Part shown: positions 48,121 through 61,078 of the stretch, piece by piece
Layout: every line of letters starts with the position of its first letter
How positions within the stretch are numbered: the stretch's first letter is position 1
Origin: Ricinus communis
Taxonomy: Eukaryota; Streptophyta; Magnoliopsida; Malpighiales; Euphorbiaceae
Direction of reading: 5' to 3'
NCBI RefSeq assembly: GCF_019578655.1
Contig: NC_063258.1
Coordinates: 29,392,802 to 29,456,801, forward strand
DNA: 64,000 nucleotides
Translations under genes and position numbers: made by a program
Notes under the pieces: generated by a model
The model's input: the letters and a program-made list of their open reading frames with translations, nothing else
Told to the model about the DNA's origin: nothing
Databases searched by the model: none

Positions 48121-48133
48121 AGCCCAAGCCCAA
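48121..48133. promoter_or_regulatory. Paired TGGGC (site II / proteasome-related) motifs upstream of RPT1
   Basis: AGCCCAAGCCCAA reads TTGGGCTTGGGCT on the other strand: two TGGGC cores 6 bp apart, about 265 bp before the RPT1 ATG. TGGGCY site II elements mark many plant housekeeping promoters, and a TGGGC element is reported as the proteasome-related cis-element bound by NAC factors in Arabidopsis. The role here is inferred. Confidence 0.4.
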
Positions 48134-48396
48134 ACCAAAGAAGTAAAAGAAAAAAAAGGAGGTGGTTCTCATTCTTGGTTTCCTTTCTTGTGGCAAAGGT
48201 CAGAAGAGATTCTTGTATTATATATGAAAAGGAAAATCAGAGCTTAAATTAACTCTCCCAATCTCATTGCTCATTCTGCTAAATTACTCAGAATAATATA
48301 AATATATATACTCTGGGAATATTTCTCTCAGACTAATAAATCTTCTCTGATAATTTTGAGCTGAAAAGGAAGTTAGCTAGTTAAAAAGTTAAGTGA

Positions 48397-48492
48397 ATGG
48401 CACCGCCAGCAGCGATGGAAGACGATGAGATCATAAAGGACGAGAAGAATCCACCTCCTCTCGACGAAGGCGACATTGCCCTTCTCAAAACC

Positions 48493-48530
<38 letters not shown>

Positions 48531-51232
48531 CTTTTGTTTTAAAACTTTATTTATTAAAAAACAAAATTATTATAATGAATATGGATTGATGCAGGGATTG
48601 GGTCCATACTCAAACAGCATCAAGAAAGAGGAGAAGGAAATCAAGGATTTGGCTAAGAAAATTAACGACCTTTGCGGTAATTTTTTTTACTTAATACTTG
48701 TCCCCGTGGAAGAGCGAAGTGGAAAAGAGGAAATAAAAACCCTAGTTCGATCTCGATTTATTTTCTTTACTTCAATTATAAAGCTTTATATATAGATTTT
48801 TATTAGATCTGAGTTGTTTTTGAAGTCTTCTGGAGAGTGTTTAGTGTTCTGTTTTATTGTGACTGTTCTAAGTTATTACTTTTGGTAAATAGGTATAAAG
48901 GAATCTGACACTGGACTAGCTGCCCCGAGTCAATGGGATCTTGTCTCTGATAAGCAAATGATGCAGGAGGAGCAACCTCTTCAAGTAATATATTTTTACT
49001 TTTTTTTTTCTTTAATTTTTTTATTGTAGTTTGTTTGCTTTTTTTGCACGAATTATACTCTCAGCCGCAACTTTCTGTGATAGGTTGCAAGGTGCACTAA
49101 GATTATTAGCCCTAACACTGAGGACGCCAAGTATGTCATTAATGTCAAGCAAATTGCTAAGGTCTGTTCTTCTTTTCTTTTTGATAACCACTAAGGTCTG
49201 GTCTATTACCTTATGTTTGACTCCGTCTTAAAAGAAAAACTGATCATGGCAATGTTTTGTTTTCATTCTATGCTGGTTAAGTTTAAATTCATGCAGGCAT
49301 AAAATGCTTGTCTAAAGTCTAGACATTTTTTCGTAGTTCCCTTTTTTTTAAAAATAAATTTTATATCAAATTTTAACATATGGGTTGCTTAGTTAGTGTA
49401 TGCAGTGTTTTAATTCTGAGTGATGTTCTGATATTTTGTTTGCCTTTCCAATTCTAGTTTGTAGTTGGGCTTGGAGATAAAGTCTCCCCTACAGATATAG
49501 AAGAAGGGATGCGAGTAGGGTAAGCTTCCCTCTTTCATCTCTTTACCATAGTCTTTGCAATTTCTCATGTTTATTGATGAGTGCGGACTTTGAATACACC
49601 ATCTATATGTTTTCTAGGTTTACCCGTATAGAAATTCTGATATTGCTGCCTTTGCAGGGTCGATCGCAACAAATACCAGATTCAGATTCCATTGCCTCCT
49701 AAGATTGATCCAAGTGTTACAATGATGACTGTAGAAGAAAAACCTGATGTGACATATAATGATGTTGGCGGATGTAAAGAGCAGATAGAAAAGATGCGAG
49801 AAGTACATTACTGCTGAGCACATTTTCTATTTATATATAAATATCTTTCTGCTTTCAGATGATGTCTCATTTAAGTTCTGCGTCTTTCTCTAGGTTGTTG
49901 AGCTCCCCATGCTTCATCCAGAGAAATTTGTGAAGCTTGGAATTGATCCTCCTAAAGGTGTTTTGTGTTACGGTCCTCCTGGAACTGGAAAAACACTTTT
50001 GGCTAGAGCTGTGGCCAACAGAACTGATGCGTGTTTCATTCGTGTAATTGGAAGTGAGCTTGTTCAAAAATATGTTGGTGAGGGCGCTCGCATGGTTCGG
50101 GAGCTTTTCCAGGTCATTTTCTATCTTATGCCTGTATAATCACTTACATAGGACTTTTCCGACACTTGTATTTAATTGGTGTTTGATTTTCTGTAGATGG
50201 CGCGGTCAAAGAAGGCTTGTATTGTCTTTTTTGATGAAGTTGATGCAATAGGTGGTGCACGTTTTGATGATGGTGTGGGTGGAGATAATGAGGTCCAACG
50301 TACAATGCTTGAAATTGTTAACCAGCTTGATGGTTTCGATGCGCGAGGAAACATCAAGGTCTTAATGGCAACAAACAGGCATGTTTTTCACCGACCAAGT
50401 CGTGCATCTATTCACTCATATCTACTACCTGCTCTGCTAACTAATTTTGTTGGCTCGCACCTTATATTGTATGGTTCTCATAATGTGTTTAATCATTTGC
50501 AGACCTGATACACTGGATCCAGCATTGTTACGTCCAGGGAGACTCGATCGCAAGGTTGAGTTTGGATTACCTGATCTGGAGAGCAGGGCACAGATTTTCA
50601 AGATCCACACGAGAACTATGAACTGCGAAAGAGATATTCGTTTTGAGCTTCTTGCACGTCTGTGTCCTAACTCCACAGGTACGTTTTGAGATGTTACTCT
50701 GTCAATCATTTGCCGTGTAATGTTCTGCAAAGGCACCTTGGATGGATTTTAGAGAACTGAGACTAATCTTTTCTTTACCAAGGGGTTTATCATGCCTATA
50801 ATTTCTAGACCAGAATACAATTGCCGATGAATGAAAATGAAGTTAATTATATTACGAAGGGGTAACATATTGGACCTTTCAACAGCTCTCTTTCTGCTTC
50901 ATATCAAGAGGGATTATATGTTTAAAGTGGGTGTTTCCTAAATGTCTAAAGCTCTATGTTTATTCTGAAAAGTAGAGATTATTCAAAGATGGTTGGCCCT
51001 GCAGACCTTTGAACAGTATTTAATTTGCTTCCGTTTGCTTTGTTAAGATTATTTGACATCAGACTGTTTTGCAGGAGCCGACATTAGGAGTGTTTGCACT
51101 GAGGCTGGGATGTATGCTATTAGGGCACGTAGGAAGACTGTGACTGAGAAAGACTTCCTAGACGCAGTAAACAAGGTCATCAAAGGTTATCAGAAATTCA
51201 GCGCAACTCCTAAGTACATGGTCTATAATTGA
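48397..51232 (+). CDS. RPT1: 26S proteasome regulatory particle AAA-ATPase RPT1 (subunit 7)
   Basis: RPT1 is one of six ATPases that unfold ubiquitinated substrates and open the 20S core. Ten exons by eye (48397-48495, 48595-48676, 48893-48984, 49084-49161, 49458-49519, 49658-49802, 49894-50112, 50197-50378, 50503-50678, 51075-51232) give 1293 bp and 430 residues, as expected. The N-terminus ([18 protein letters not shown]) is acidic and is followed by a short coiled coil. Walker A GPPGTGKT lies near 213-220, Walker B IVFFDE near 268-273, and the second region of homology around [15 protein letters not shown]. The C-terminus is KYMVYN. Intron 8 starts with GC instead of GT (AACAG|GCATGT). Intron 1 carries a (CT)n run directly at its donor. 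Near-identity to Arabidopsis RPT1a, as remembered, makes the call secure. Confidence 0.97.
48496..48526. repeat. (CT)n microsatellite at the start of RPT1 intron 1
   Basis: GTCTCTCTCTCT... for about 30 bp beginning at the donor itself, so the donor sequence is GTCTCT, a weak match to GTAAGT. Confidence 0.8.
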
Positions 51233-51756
51233 GGGAGATATTGTACAAGGGAATGGAGTTGGACCAATGTATTTCATGTTGGAATTCTGCTTATTGATTT
51301 TCACTCCCCTTACGATTAACTTATCCTCGTTTTACATTCTTCGTATCTAAATTCCATTGGAAGCAATTAACTGTATGTCTCCATATGGTTTATGTTTAAG
51401 TATCGGCTTTTGGTGGCAAAACTCGTTAAAGCTAGCAGAATTTGGTATTTCGGTTTGACCTTTTATTTGAAAAGCAAACGACCATTGCCAACTTGGTGTG
51501 TGGAGATGAGAAGTAAATGGCCAGTTGGCTTCCAGATGGAGAAAGCATTTTCTTGAATGGGTTTGAAGGGAATGACTTTAGAAGGGCAAATCTTGAATAT
51601 GTGAAATGTTTATTTACACTGGAAGTGTCAAATAATGATAGAATTTGCAATGCTTGTAAAACGAATGCAATACAGCAACATTGGAAAAAAATTTCAAAAT
51701 AAATTTCGGAAGAAATCTTTCTGGGAATGAAGTATTTATGCAGCTCTGGATGATAC
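51233..51756. other. Convergent spacer RPT1 / GH17
   Basis: 520 bp containing the two 3' UTR regions. A plus-strand frame at 51517-51702 has no recognisable features. Nothing else seen. Confidence 0.5.
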
Positions 51757-53550
51757 TCATAAAGCACCATAAATGATCGATAGCAATGCTAATATGAGAC
51801 CCACTGTGGAGTTTTGATTTCTTCCTGCCAGCGATTTACGAGGTATCTCGTGCTTTCCCAGATCAATCATGATTTCGAATCTGCAAGTATCTTGAGATGG
51901 ATCCAGAGTCGTAACAACTGATAAATTGTTGAATGAACAGGAACCTTTCCTCTGATCCATTGTCTGATAGTACATGTTAAAAGCATAAGAAGCATTGTTT
52001 CTAGCATCCAGCCCACCACAGGAGGATCCAAAACCAAGACTGGTGCAGTCCGCGTAGGAGCAGGCATAGCTAAGGCTGCCAGGCAAATTGGGGTCAGTGA
52101 GACTGGCATCAGGGGACATTATACACCACTCCCTGGCTAAATATCTCACACCTTTAGCTGGAACTAGAGATTTTCCATTGCCCATATTTAGTTGGTACTT
52201 GATGGTTCCATCAAAAGTGAAAACGCCCCAGTGCCTCTCAAAATTCCCAGGTTGAACACTTTTGTTATCTTCATCAAGGAGTGAGAACAGGTAGACATCA
52301 GGTGGGGTTCTGCGTTTCGGGGTACCCTTACCTTGAAATATTCGATCGAGAAGTCCGAGATAGAACCTCTGAGCATACGCTGCATTGGCGCTTGGGTCGC
52401 CATCTGTTGGCCATCCAACCTCACCAATGATGACAGGCATTGATCCGAAACCATTCTTTTCAAGAGCAGAAATTAGGGTGTCAAAGTTTGCCTCGAAGAC
52501 GTTGGTATAAGGTATAGAGCCATCCACAACTGGGGCAGCAGTGCCATTGAAGAAGGCATATTCTTTTGGGAAATTGGGGTCAGAATTTAGGCTAAGGAAG
52601 GGGTAGATGTTGATAGTAAGAGGACAATTATTGTCACTGAGAAACTTGACGATAGAGATCATTAGGTCATGGATATCGGCTCGAAAATCCCCACCAGAAG
52701 GGAGGCCTGTGTCAGTCTGGTAAACATCTGCATTTAGTGGAACTGTAACCTTCACCTGTTTGCCTAAGCCAGCTTTGATCAAGGCTGCTTGAATATTTTG
52801 GAGTGCTGGGAATGTTGTTTGAAGAAATGAATCTTTATAGGTCTTCAAGAAAGGCTCATTTCCTACAGCTACATACCTAAGAAAAGCCACAGGCCCACAC
52901 GTTAATTAGTACATACATGCAAGAAGCAAATAAATGACGGAAAAAAACAGACCCGAGATATATAACATGACGACAATTTACATACATGTAATTATACATA
53001 AAGCTAGGAAATGAAATTTTCTTCAATAGCTGCCATTTGACTTTATAGATATGCATAAGGTTCATTTACTATTTGAGAGTGTGCATTCACCAAGAAAAGT
53101 TTACTCTAACAAAAGCATATCGGAAAACGAAGATTTCAGAGGCGTTTTCGTCCCCCCTTACCTTATATCCACTCCATATTTGGATATGTAATTAGACACA
53201 TTCTGTTGAACCCAGTTTACAGCAGCCTGGACGCTACTTGCAAGTGGTGCCAAGAGATCATTTGGTATCCCAACCATAACTTGGATACCAGAATGCCCTA
53301 AAGCCTTGAGTGGCCCTGGTTCAGCTTCAAATAGCTTAACCTTGTCAAAACCATTGTCTTTCAACAGCTGAACAACTATGCTAGGCTGTAGAGGGTGAGT
53401 TGTTTGTGCTCCCCAGTTGCATGCCAGCCCTCTTACCCCCTTAACTAGATGTTCACCGCCAATTAAGCACAGTAATAAGAACCCCAACATGTAGCCATGA
53501 CCCATGTTTAATCTTTTCATGTGAAACTTGAAAGGTTTACTGGGTTCCAT
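51757..53550 (-). CDS. GPI-anchored glucan endo-1,3-beta-glucosidase (GH17 + X8/CBM43)
   Basis: It hydrolyses beta-1,3-glucan (callose) at the wall; GPI-anchored members act at plasma membrane and plasmodesmata. Two exons by eye (53550-53162, 52876-51757) give 502 residues. A signal peptide core [13 protein letters not shown] lies at about 21-33; Met11 or Met16 are alternative starts. The GH17 barrel spans about 42-372, with acid/base Glu137 in AVGNEPF and nucleophile Glu282 in IIGEVGWP. The X8 carbohydrate-binding domain spans about 379-463, starting REWCIMSPD with its cysteines in place. A hydrophobic tail [15 protein letters not shown] ends the protein and fits a GPI signal. The sequence is closest, from memory, to Arabidopsis glucan endo-1,3-beta-glucosidase 5/6. 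Confidence 0.95.
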
Positions 53551-55556
53551 TTTCTCAATGCTTATTTATATTTGAATACAAGAAACTGCAAAAAGAATGT
53601 TGCCCTTTAAGGTGAGAAAAGGCAAGAATTTTCCTTACACAAAATATTCAACAAAGAACTAGATTCCAAGGAGAAACCCAGTTGAATGATTGATCACTTA
53701 CAGAAATTAATAGAGGTGGAGAATATGCATATCAAGTAAGGAATTGAGTGTGCATATCATGTTATGTGATCATTGTTTTTTAATATTTTCCTCCTGTGGA
53801 TATAATACCCACAAAGGAAGGAATTAATGTACGGCCTTTTCCAACTAGAATTTCTGTCTACTCTATAAATGATTCTTATTGAAAAGTGTCTTTCTTAATC
53901 ATCGCTCTGTTTTCTAGCTTTTGCCTTGTTAAAATTCCTTGGTCACCCAGGAATATTGTCTAATAGAGATAGTTCCAAGTTTTACTCCTAAGCAAATTGC
54001 TTAATCAAGTGGAATGCTTCAATTCAATGTGAACCTGCTTCATGATTACACATTTGACTAGAAAGTTCTTGGGCCTAGGCTTAGCTTTGCTCTCTTTAAT
54101 GGCAAAATTCATCCTCGGCCTCGGACCTCAACAATAATAACAGAAAAGCTTACTCATGCAAGAAGCTAATACTTATACTCTTAACCCTTCTGGGCCATTT
54201 TTCTTTAACTATCCAGTCTAGCGTTTAAACCTCTTTGGGTTGAGTTTTTGCCTTCTCTTGTCAAGCTACACCCGTATGGCCTGTAACTGAAATAATAATT
54301 AAAAAAAAAAAAGAAATAAAGAAAGAAGAAACATGCTTTACTTTGAAGTGAGAGAGATTTTGATTTTAAATCATCTTTTTCGTACTAAAAGACTATAATT
54401 ATTTATGATAGTTCTAATGGGTTGATTATTAAACTTTCCGTGTAACTAAAAGAAAAGAAAAAGATGAATTTTGAAAGAAGAATGAAAAGAAAGAAAGAAA
54501 GGAAAGAGAAATAGACAAGAGAGAGAGAATATATTTGAGGGAGTTGTCGGTGAGAGGACGCAGCCAACCAGAAAAGGACCTACTCAATGAGACTATGGAC
54601 AAGATACGCTGACAAACCCATCTTACACCTAACAGGACGACGATGGCCCTTTCCTTCTTCCTCTAATTTTCGATTTTTGGTTTCATCCTCAAATTATTAC
54701 AAACAATTCCTATCAAACACATCATATCCAACTCAATTAACATATATTTTTTCCACCCACAATGGGTCTTATGGAATGAACCCCTGTGATAGTACATTCA
54801 CGATCAAGTCCCTGTATGATTTATATTTGATATGAAAAGAATTTCTAGTGGGGCAGGAGTAAGAGAGGTCTTTTCCTCTGGGATAGTACTTGCATCAACT
54901 AATTTATGAATGGAAGGAAATGAACCGCAATTACTTGAGATGTATCATGTCACGGGTTGTCTACTGCAGTAAACTAATTATAAGATGTCTGGTTTCTAAT
55001 TATTTCCATGTCTTAGTGATCCAAACTGATGTCTTAATTTAATGATAACACAAGATTGTAAGTTAGCTGGATTAAACCTGTTTAAAGTTAAAATATCCTC
55101 CATAATGCTAAAATATTACTTAAAAAACCATAACATTTATTAGAAACTGTAACATAGTCTTATTGACTAAGTGCACCATTATTTCTGTGATAAATATATC
55201 TAACATATACTGAAATAAATAAAAATAATATCTATATACATAAATGCTTTTCTTTTTCCTTTTCCTTCTTTTAAAGTTCATTTTAGTTAAGTGAGAAGCA
55301 GGAGGCCTATCCTCTTGAGTCAAAAAAAAAGAGTGTAAGAAGAGTTGCCCACACTTGGCTTATATAATAATGAACGAAAAGGCACAATCCCGTATTTCTC
55401 GCTGAATGTGCAAATAGATTTGTGGGTTTTCTTTAGATTTGACAATCCCTCACTCCATTTTGCTGCTGTTCTTTACTTTTGCTTGAAGAGAGTAAAAAAA
55501 AAAACGAAAAAAGCAGCGATTTTTTTTAATGCTCTTTTGGAATTGAAGAGAGAGAT
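53551..55556. other. Intergenic, divergent promoters of GH17 and the DUF547 gene
   Basis: 2.0 kb with only short, unrelated reading frames. AG-rich tracts (54430-54540) and a poly(A) run near 54300 are present. No gene, RNA or mobile element was recognised. Confidence 0.45.
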
Positions 55557-58500
55557 ATGCTTTGTGTAAAAGCAGAAGTCCTCGATGACCACGACGACCC
55601 TAACAACAACGCAAGCAGTTGTACAGCTACTACTAATAATGGCAGTACTGGGTTTGGCTTTGTTCTGCCAATAAATATGTAAGACCAACAGCAGTACAGT
55701 ACAATGCTTACTTTGTATCTCTCATTTTATCTATTTACTGTAAATTTTTATTTCTTTTTATCTTTTTGGGTAGTGGATTCTTGATATTTTATAAAATGTG
55801 TGTGTATTGATTGTGTGAGTTTATTTTTTTTTCACAGAGGAAGTTCAATTCATAAATATTTATGGAAGACTGGTAGGATAGTGTCCAGTCGATCTATTTC
55901 TTCTGCAGACGGCTCTCCTTCAATTTCTGATCTTGAGGTACTTATTATTGCTGCATTTTTGTTCTACAATTTTTTAATTTTTTTTTAACTAGGTTTGATC
56001 ATATGTAGCAACATAGAGATGTTGTTATGGAACTTGTCTAATCAAGTTAAGTGAACCATTTGCTCTTAAGATCGTTTGCACTTGTAAATTGAAGCTGCTC
56101 TATTCGCATTTGATGATTGTGATTTCTGCCATTTGCTTGCTTCTATTTTCTAGTATTATTACAAAAGAAACGTACAAGTTTCATATTATGTCCTGGTTAA
56201 ATTAAACCCTTAATTGAAAATATAAATGAGTATACCATACTATCATTCAACCTTCGATCTTCTTATTGTCTTTTGGATAAGAATCCGGGAAATGTTTAGT
56301 ATCAGTTACATGATGATGCTTGTAGGCCATGAAATTAGATTAGTTGCACTGCATGTTGCATCAAGTTGAGCAACTGAAGATTTGTGATTTTTACTTGTAA
56401 AGAATCAAAGTGAAACTAAGATTGACTAAATTCTGAATTCGTACTTTGTGGATCTTGCATCATTCTTGACTGCCATGGCTTTCGCAACCACTTTGTTCTC
56501 TCTGGCTTTGCTGAAACTTGCAAATGCTAGTGATGAAATTTTACATAAACAAAGAGAATCCTAGTCGTTCATAATATGGCCATCCTTGAACAGGCCCAAG
56601 TGCTCTAAACATAAATTTTAACAGATTGAATGGGCGAAAAGGTTAACTTTTTTCCTTCACCTCTTATGCGATCTAGAGTTTAACAGATTAGCTGCTATGA
56701 TGTTACTGAGCTGCTCCACCACCAACCCACTCTTTGTTTTTTTTTTTTTTTTGTTTAAATACTTGGGTCTACTTTTTTTTTTTTTTTCATTTCAAAAGTA
56801 AAACAGTAAATCTGAATTGCATTGTCATCAGGATACTAAACCCCTGGATAAAAGAAGTGGACAATTGAAAGGTGGGAATATGTCTCTTTATAGATACCAG
56901 CTCGAGGAAGATGTAAGCGGATTTTAATTTCCCTACTTATTTACTTTATATCTTTATTACGGCGAGCTATCAATTAAGTTGATAAGTATATCATTGATAG
57001 TTGATAATTTCAGGTCAAAAAGTTGCAACAGCAATTGCAAGAAGAGATTGATTTGCGCCTAGCTCTAGCAAGTGCTGTTGAACACTCCAATTCATCCTTC
57101 TCCAGTTCACCTTATCAGCTTCCAGATAAGGTTGACATTCTCAGATATGTTTTCCTCTCTTATAATTATCTTCTTGGTTTTTATATCTCACCTCTAGCTC
57201 CTCATGATGTGGATAGCAGGCCCAAGAACTTTTGGATAGTATAGCTATTCTAGAGATTGCTGTATCTAAGCTCGAACAAGAATCAGTTTCTTTGCAATAT
57301 GAGCTTAGTCAAGAGAGAAATGAGCGCCGTCTTGCTGAGTACTGGTTAAGGCATTTGGCCTGCTCAACATCCTCATCATTGGACTCCTCTCACACTTGTA
57401 TAACAGAGATGGTATCCTCTTAGACTAGTATTTTTTAAGTTTCTGTTTGATTAAAAATGCAGTTTTGGAACTGCTTATTATGAAATAAACATGCTCTTTG
57501 CTCAGTCATTGGAGTGCTGTTCTCCTGACATAAAGAGTATGAGAAGCAAGAGAATTTCATAGTCAATAGTTTGTTGCAGAGCAGGAGACCTTGCAGCAAA
57601 GTGAAAGGAGGAGGCAAAGTGGAGGATAAGCCCCCCTGGATAGATGTAAAAAGAGAGCCAAATAGGGACCATTTTGTTGAGAAACTTTGTCACCATCCGA
57701 ATCAGCTTTCTGAAGAAATGGTCTTGTGCATGAGAGATATTTTTATTTTCTTAGCAGATTCTTCCAACCTCTCTTCTTCTGACTGCACGGCTTTCCCATC
57801 TTCACCTCAAGGGCACCTCTCTTACTCTTCTTTGGCATCTTTCCCAGACTCGCCTACAATGAATTCATTTATGAAGAGTGCCACGGTTGAGATTGCACAT
57901 GATTTTGAAGTCTCTGCAAGATATTGCAAGGTTGATCCTTATAGTCTTCCTGGTAAGGTAGATTGGATAGAAGGCATTGGAGCCTATAGTAAAGCAGCTG
58001 AAGTCTCTTGGTTGTCTGTTGGAAAGAAAGAACTTGAATATGCTTCTGGGGCTCTCAAAAGATTTAGGTTTAATTCTCAACTTTAGTAACCAAAGTAATT
58101 TCTTTTTTCAAGTTTTTTATATGCAATGTGAGGTTTATTTCTCCATCTCTCTTTTGAGCTCAGGGCATGACACAGACCCTTGCTCTTAGGAGGCTGCAAA
58201 AGCTCATTCGTATATTGAGCATGGTTTTCAAAATAACTTTCAAAAAATTGCTTGTACTTAATTGAATTCCATTAAATGGTGTTTCCCCTAAAAACACAGC
58301 AAATAGTACCTAAAACAAGTTATCTACTTTTAAGTATCTATTTTCAAACATCTTCATTTGAAGGTGCTGACCCTTCTTTATTTGGTTATCCTGTTTGGAC
58401 GCTTCACAGGTTACTTGTTGAGCAGTTAGCTGAAGTTGATCCAGCTAGCCTGAGTTGTAGTGAGAAAATGGCATTTTGGATTAATGTGTATAATGCTTTG

Positions 58501-60142
58501 ATCATGCATGTAAGTCTCTTTTCACTCTCTATCCATTCTCTAACGTATGCAATGTAGCCTCTCTGAAGACATATTTCTGAATTTCCATATCCAATTTTCT
58601 CATTCTAATGCATATTTGTGTATGTATAACCATACTCGAGCTACTAAAGGCTAGAGCTTGTGGGCTTTTACAAGAAATGAGCACCCTAGTCCTCAGTTCC
58701 AACCATTTTATAGGACCAATGGGATGATGGAAATGGTTTTATATTAAAGTTATACCCTTCAAAGAAATATTTTACTCTTGCATATCTCATTGTTTCTCTT
58801 TTTTCTTATAATTTTTTGCAGTTGAACATATTTCATTGTTTCTATTTGCTTTTCTTATTGCTTTCCTCAGGCCTTTCTAGCATATGGAGTTCCAAGAAGT
58901 GATATGAAATTGTTTTCCTTAATGCAGAAGGTTTGATATTGTAGTCATCTTTTCTGGGTAGCGCTTGTCCTCTTCCATTCTATACCATTCTTATTAAACT
59001 CGTGGTGAAATAAATGGCTTCTTTGCATGTAGGCTGCATATACCATCGGAGGACGCTCATTCAGTGCTGCTGACATTGAGTTTGGTATTTTGAAGATGAA
59101 ACCTCCAGCCCATCGCCCACAAATAGTATGTTACATGCATAATTTTGCCCTACACCCCTAGTGAAATACGTTTATGATGTGGGCAAGGCAAACTGACTCA
59201 TTGATCCTATTCACTATTTGGAATGGTATATCAAAGAATCAGTGCTGCCATGCGACCAACAGTTTACTTTATTCACATTATAGTTTTATCATTCACATTC
59301 TCTGCCAAGTGAATGCACGTATTTGTGAGTATTAACGGGATCTGAACCTGATTTTTCATTTAGAGGTCCTGACAATATGAGTGATAGTCTTGAAAATATA
59401 AAGGAGGTGTTTAATCTCTTCCCATGGTATGGTTTAGGTTACACTTCTGACATCCATGAATTTCATGCCAGGCCTTGCTACTTGCTCTTCAAAAATTTAA
59501 GGTAACTGAGGAGCCGAAGTTCTCTGTTGATCAACATGAACCTCTCCTGGCTTTTGCTTTAAGTTGTGGGATGCATTCTTCACCAGCAGTAAGTACCTTT
59601 TGCTTCTTTCTTATCTTTTGTGTAATTGAAAGAAATTCTTTAGCAGAAGCTCAGTTAACCTACTGAAAGAAACTAGAATGAATGAAGCATGAAATTCTCA
59701 AAGTTCCAAAAAAGACACGCGGTTATAATCACGAGTTGGATCTGATGCTCAACACGAGAACAGCCAAATTTGTACTGGGACTTCAGGATGGTGTGCACTA
59801 CTACTATTTGTTATATGTTTGCGTCTTTCTTTCCATGATCAGGTACGAATCTTCACGCCAGAAAATGTAAAAGATTTGCTCAAAACTTCATTAAAGGATT
59901 ATGTGCAAGCATCTGTTGGTATAAGCAGTAAAGGTAAAGTATTGGTGCCAAAGTTGTTGTATTGTTTTGCAAAAGGCATTGTGGAGGACTTGCAGCTTCC
60001 TGAGTGGATTTGCCAGTTTCTCTCCCCTGAGCAAGCTGCCATGGTTAAAGATTGTTTATCTAACCACAAGTGGAGGCTCCTTGGTGCTCGAAGCTTCTCT
60101 GTTCTGCCATTTGATTCAAGGTTCCGTTTCCTTTTCCTATGA
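55557..60142 (+). CDS. DUF547 protein with MIP1-type leucine-zipper N-terminus
   Basis: Eleven exons by eye (55557-55678, 55838-55937, 56832-56912, 57014-57130, 57220-57411, 57580-58067, 58410-58509, 58871-58930, 59033-59125, 59472-59588, 59843-60142) give 1770 bp and 589 residues. Residues about 92-200 form a coiled coil of the Lzipper-MIP1 type (YQLEEDVKKLQQQLQEEIDL ... LDSIAILEIAVSKLEQESV). A Ser-rich middle with a KPPWIDVKREPNRDHF segment follows. The DUF547 domain starts near 367 with LLVEQLAEVDP and includes EKMAFWINVYNALIMHAFLA, IGGRSFSAADIE and LSCGMHSSPA. The C-terminus holds GKVLVPKLLYCFAKGI. The biochemical role of DUF547 is unknown. MIP1-type zippers are known for contacts with MADS-box factors in snapdragon. 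The exon 5/6 junction is the least certain. Confidence 0.9.
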
Positions 60143-61078
60143 TCGATGCAAAATGTAGGGTCGAACAATTTTCCCACATCAACAGAAGATTTGGGTGGCC
60201 GTGTGCTTATATCTGATTGTCAAGTTATTGAATGGTTTAAAAGCAAAATTTATAAATTATACTGTACAGAAGCAAACTTCATCTTTAGTATTTTGTTCTT
60301 TGTTGTAACCAGTGGAATTAGGATCAAGACTATATCGAGTTGAAACACCATATGGGAATCCAGGCTAATGTGAGCAGAAGTAGAATTTAAATCGATGAGC
60401 TTGGCAAGTTAGATAGGATTCAGTTTCTCCAAACCTTTTTCTTTTTCTTTTTCATGTTTCTTTCCTGCCCAGGATATATGCTGGGCCAAAGCATAGAAAT
60501 GCAGTCTACAGATGCATCAACTTATAGAAATCAAAATGCATGAAACAGAAGATAACTTGAATGTGCTGCATTGCAAAAGGGTACTTAGCTTCAACTAGCG
60601 GAATATATATGTATTTATAAATTCAAGCATTAGATTTTGATCAATCGCACTACAGAGGATTATTCCAGAAATCACCATTACTCAACTGAGGAACATTTTG
60701 GAACCACTTTAACTAACCAGACATGTAACAAATGTAGATGGTGAGGTGCTGTTTGTAATGCTCTCTATTAAGGCGCAAAAAAGCACCTAGACATGTAGAT
60801 AATAATCCTGACTTTCCTCATTTCTTAAATAGTTTCAGAAACTAATTTCCGTATATCACAGGCAAAAATTATACAAGAATAGCTCCTATATTTTCTCTTT
60901 TTTCTCTCTAAATTCTTTACACTAAAAACAATGGCATCTAGATGCTTTAATCTGCAAATAAAATGTCTGTTATATAAGTGCACTCAAAGATTATCTGAAG
61001 TTCGGGGACAATCAGCTTTTGGAATGAACGGCACTGTGGAAAATCATTCCTCCAAGAACACCAACAGATTTTTTCCAA
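60143..61078. other. Convergent spacer DUF547 / BIG5
   Basis: About 0.94 kb holding both 3' flanks. Short frames only; nothing recognised. Confidence 0.5.

Larger units (their letters stand above)
46210..48396. other. Intergenic, AT-rich, upstream of RPT1
   Basis: Includes the presumed LINE 3' UTR (to about 46380). It then holds three CATGCATG-centred motifs (46891, 47103, 47153) and a degenerate tandem repeat (about 47270-47600) with a unit of about 80-90 bp around TTTACC-TCAA-TATGTTATT. Paired TGGGC-type motifs occur at 48121-48133, and TATA-like AATATAAATATATATAC lies near 48294. No gene was recognised before RPT1. Confidence 0.5.

Noticed and set aside
57460..57560. An additional small exon in the DUF547 gene (after CTCAG at about 57507)
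   Set aside because: Its frame reaches a stop before any usable donor that keeps phase, while skipping it joins exons 5 and 6 in frame.
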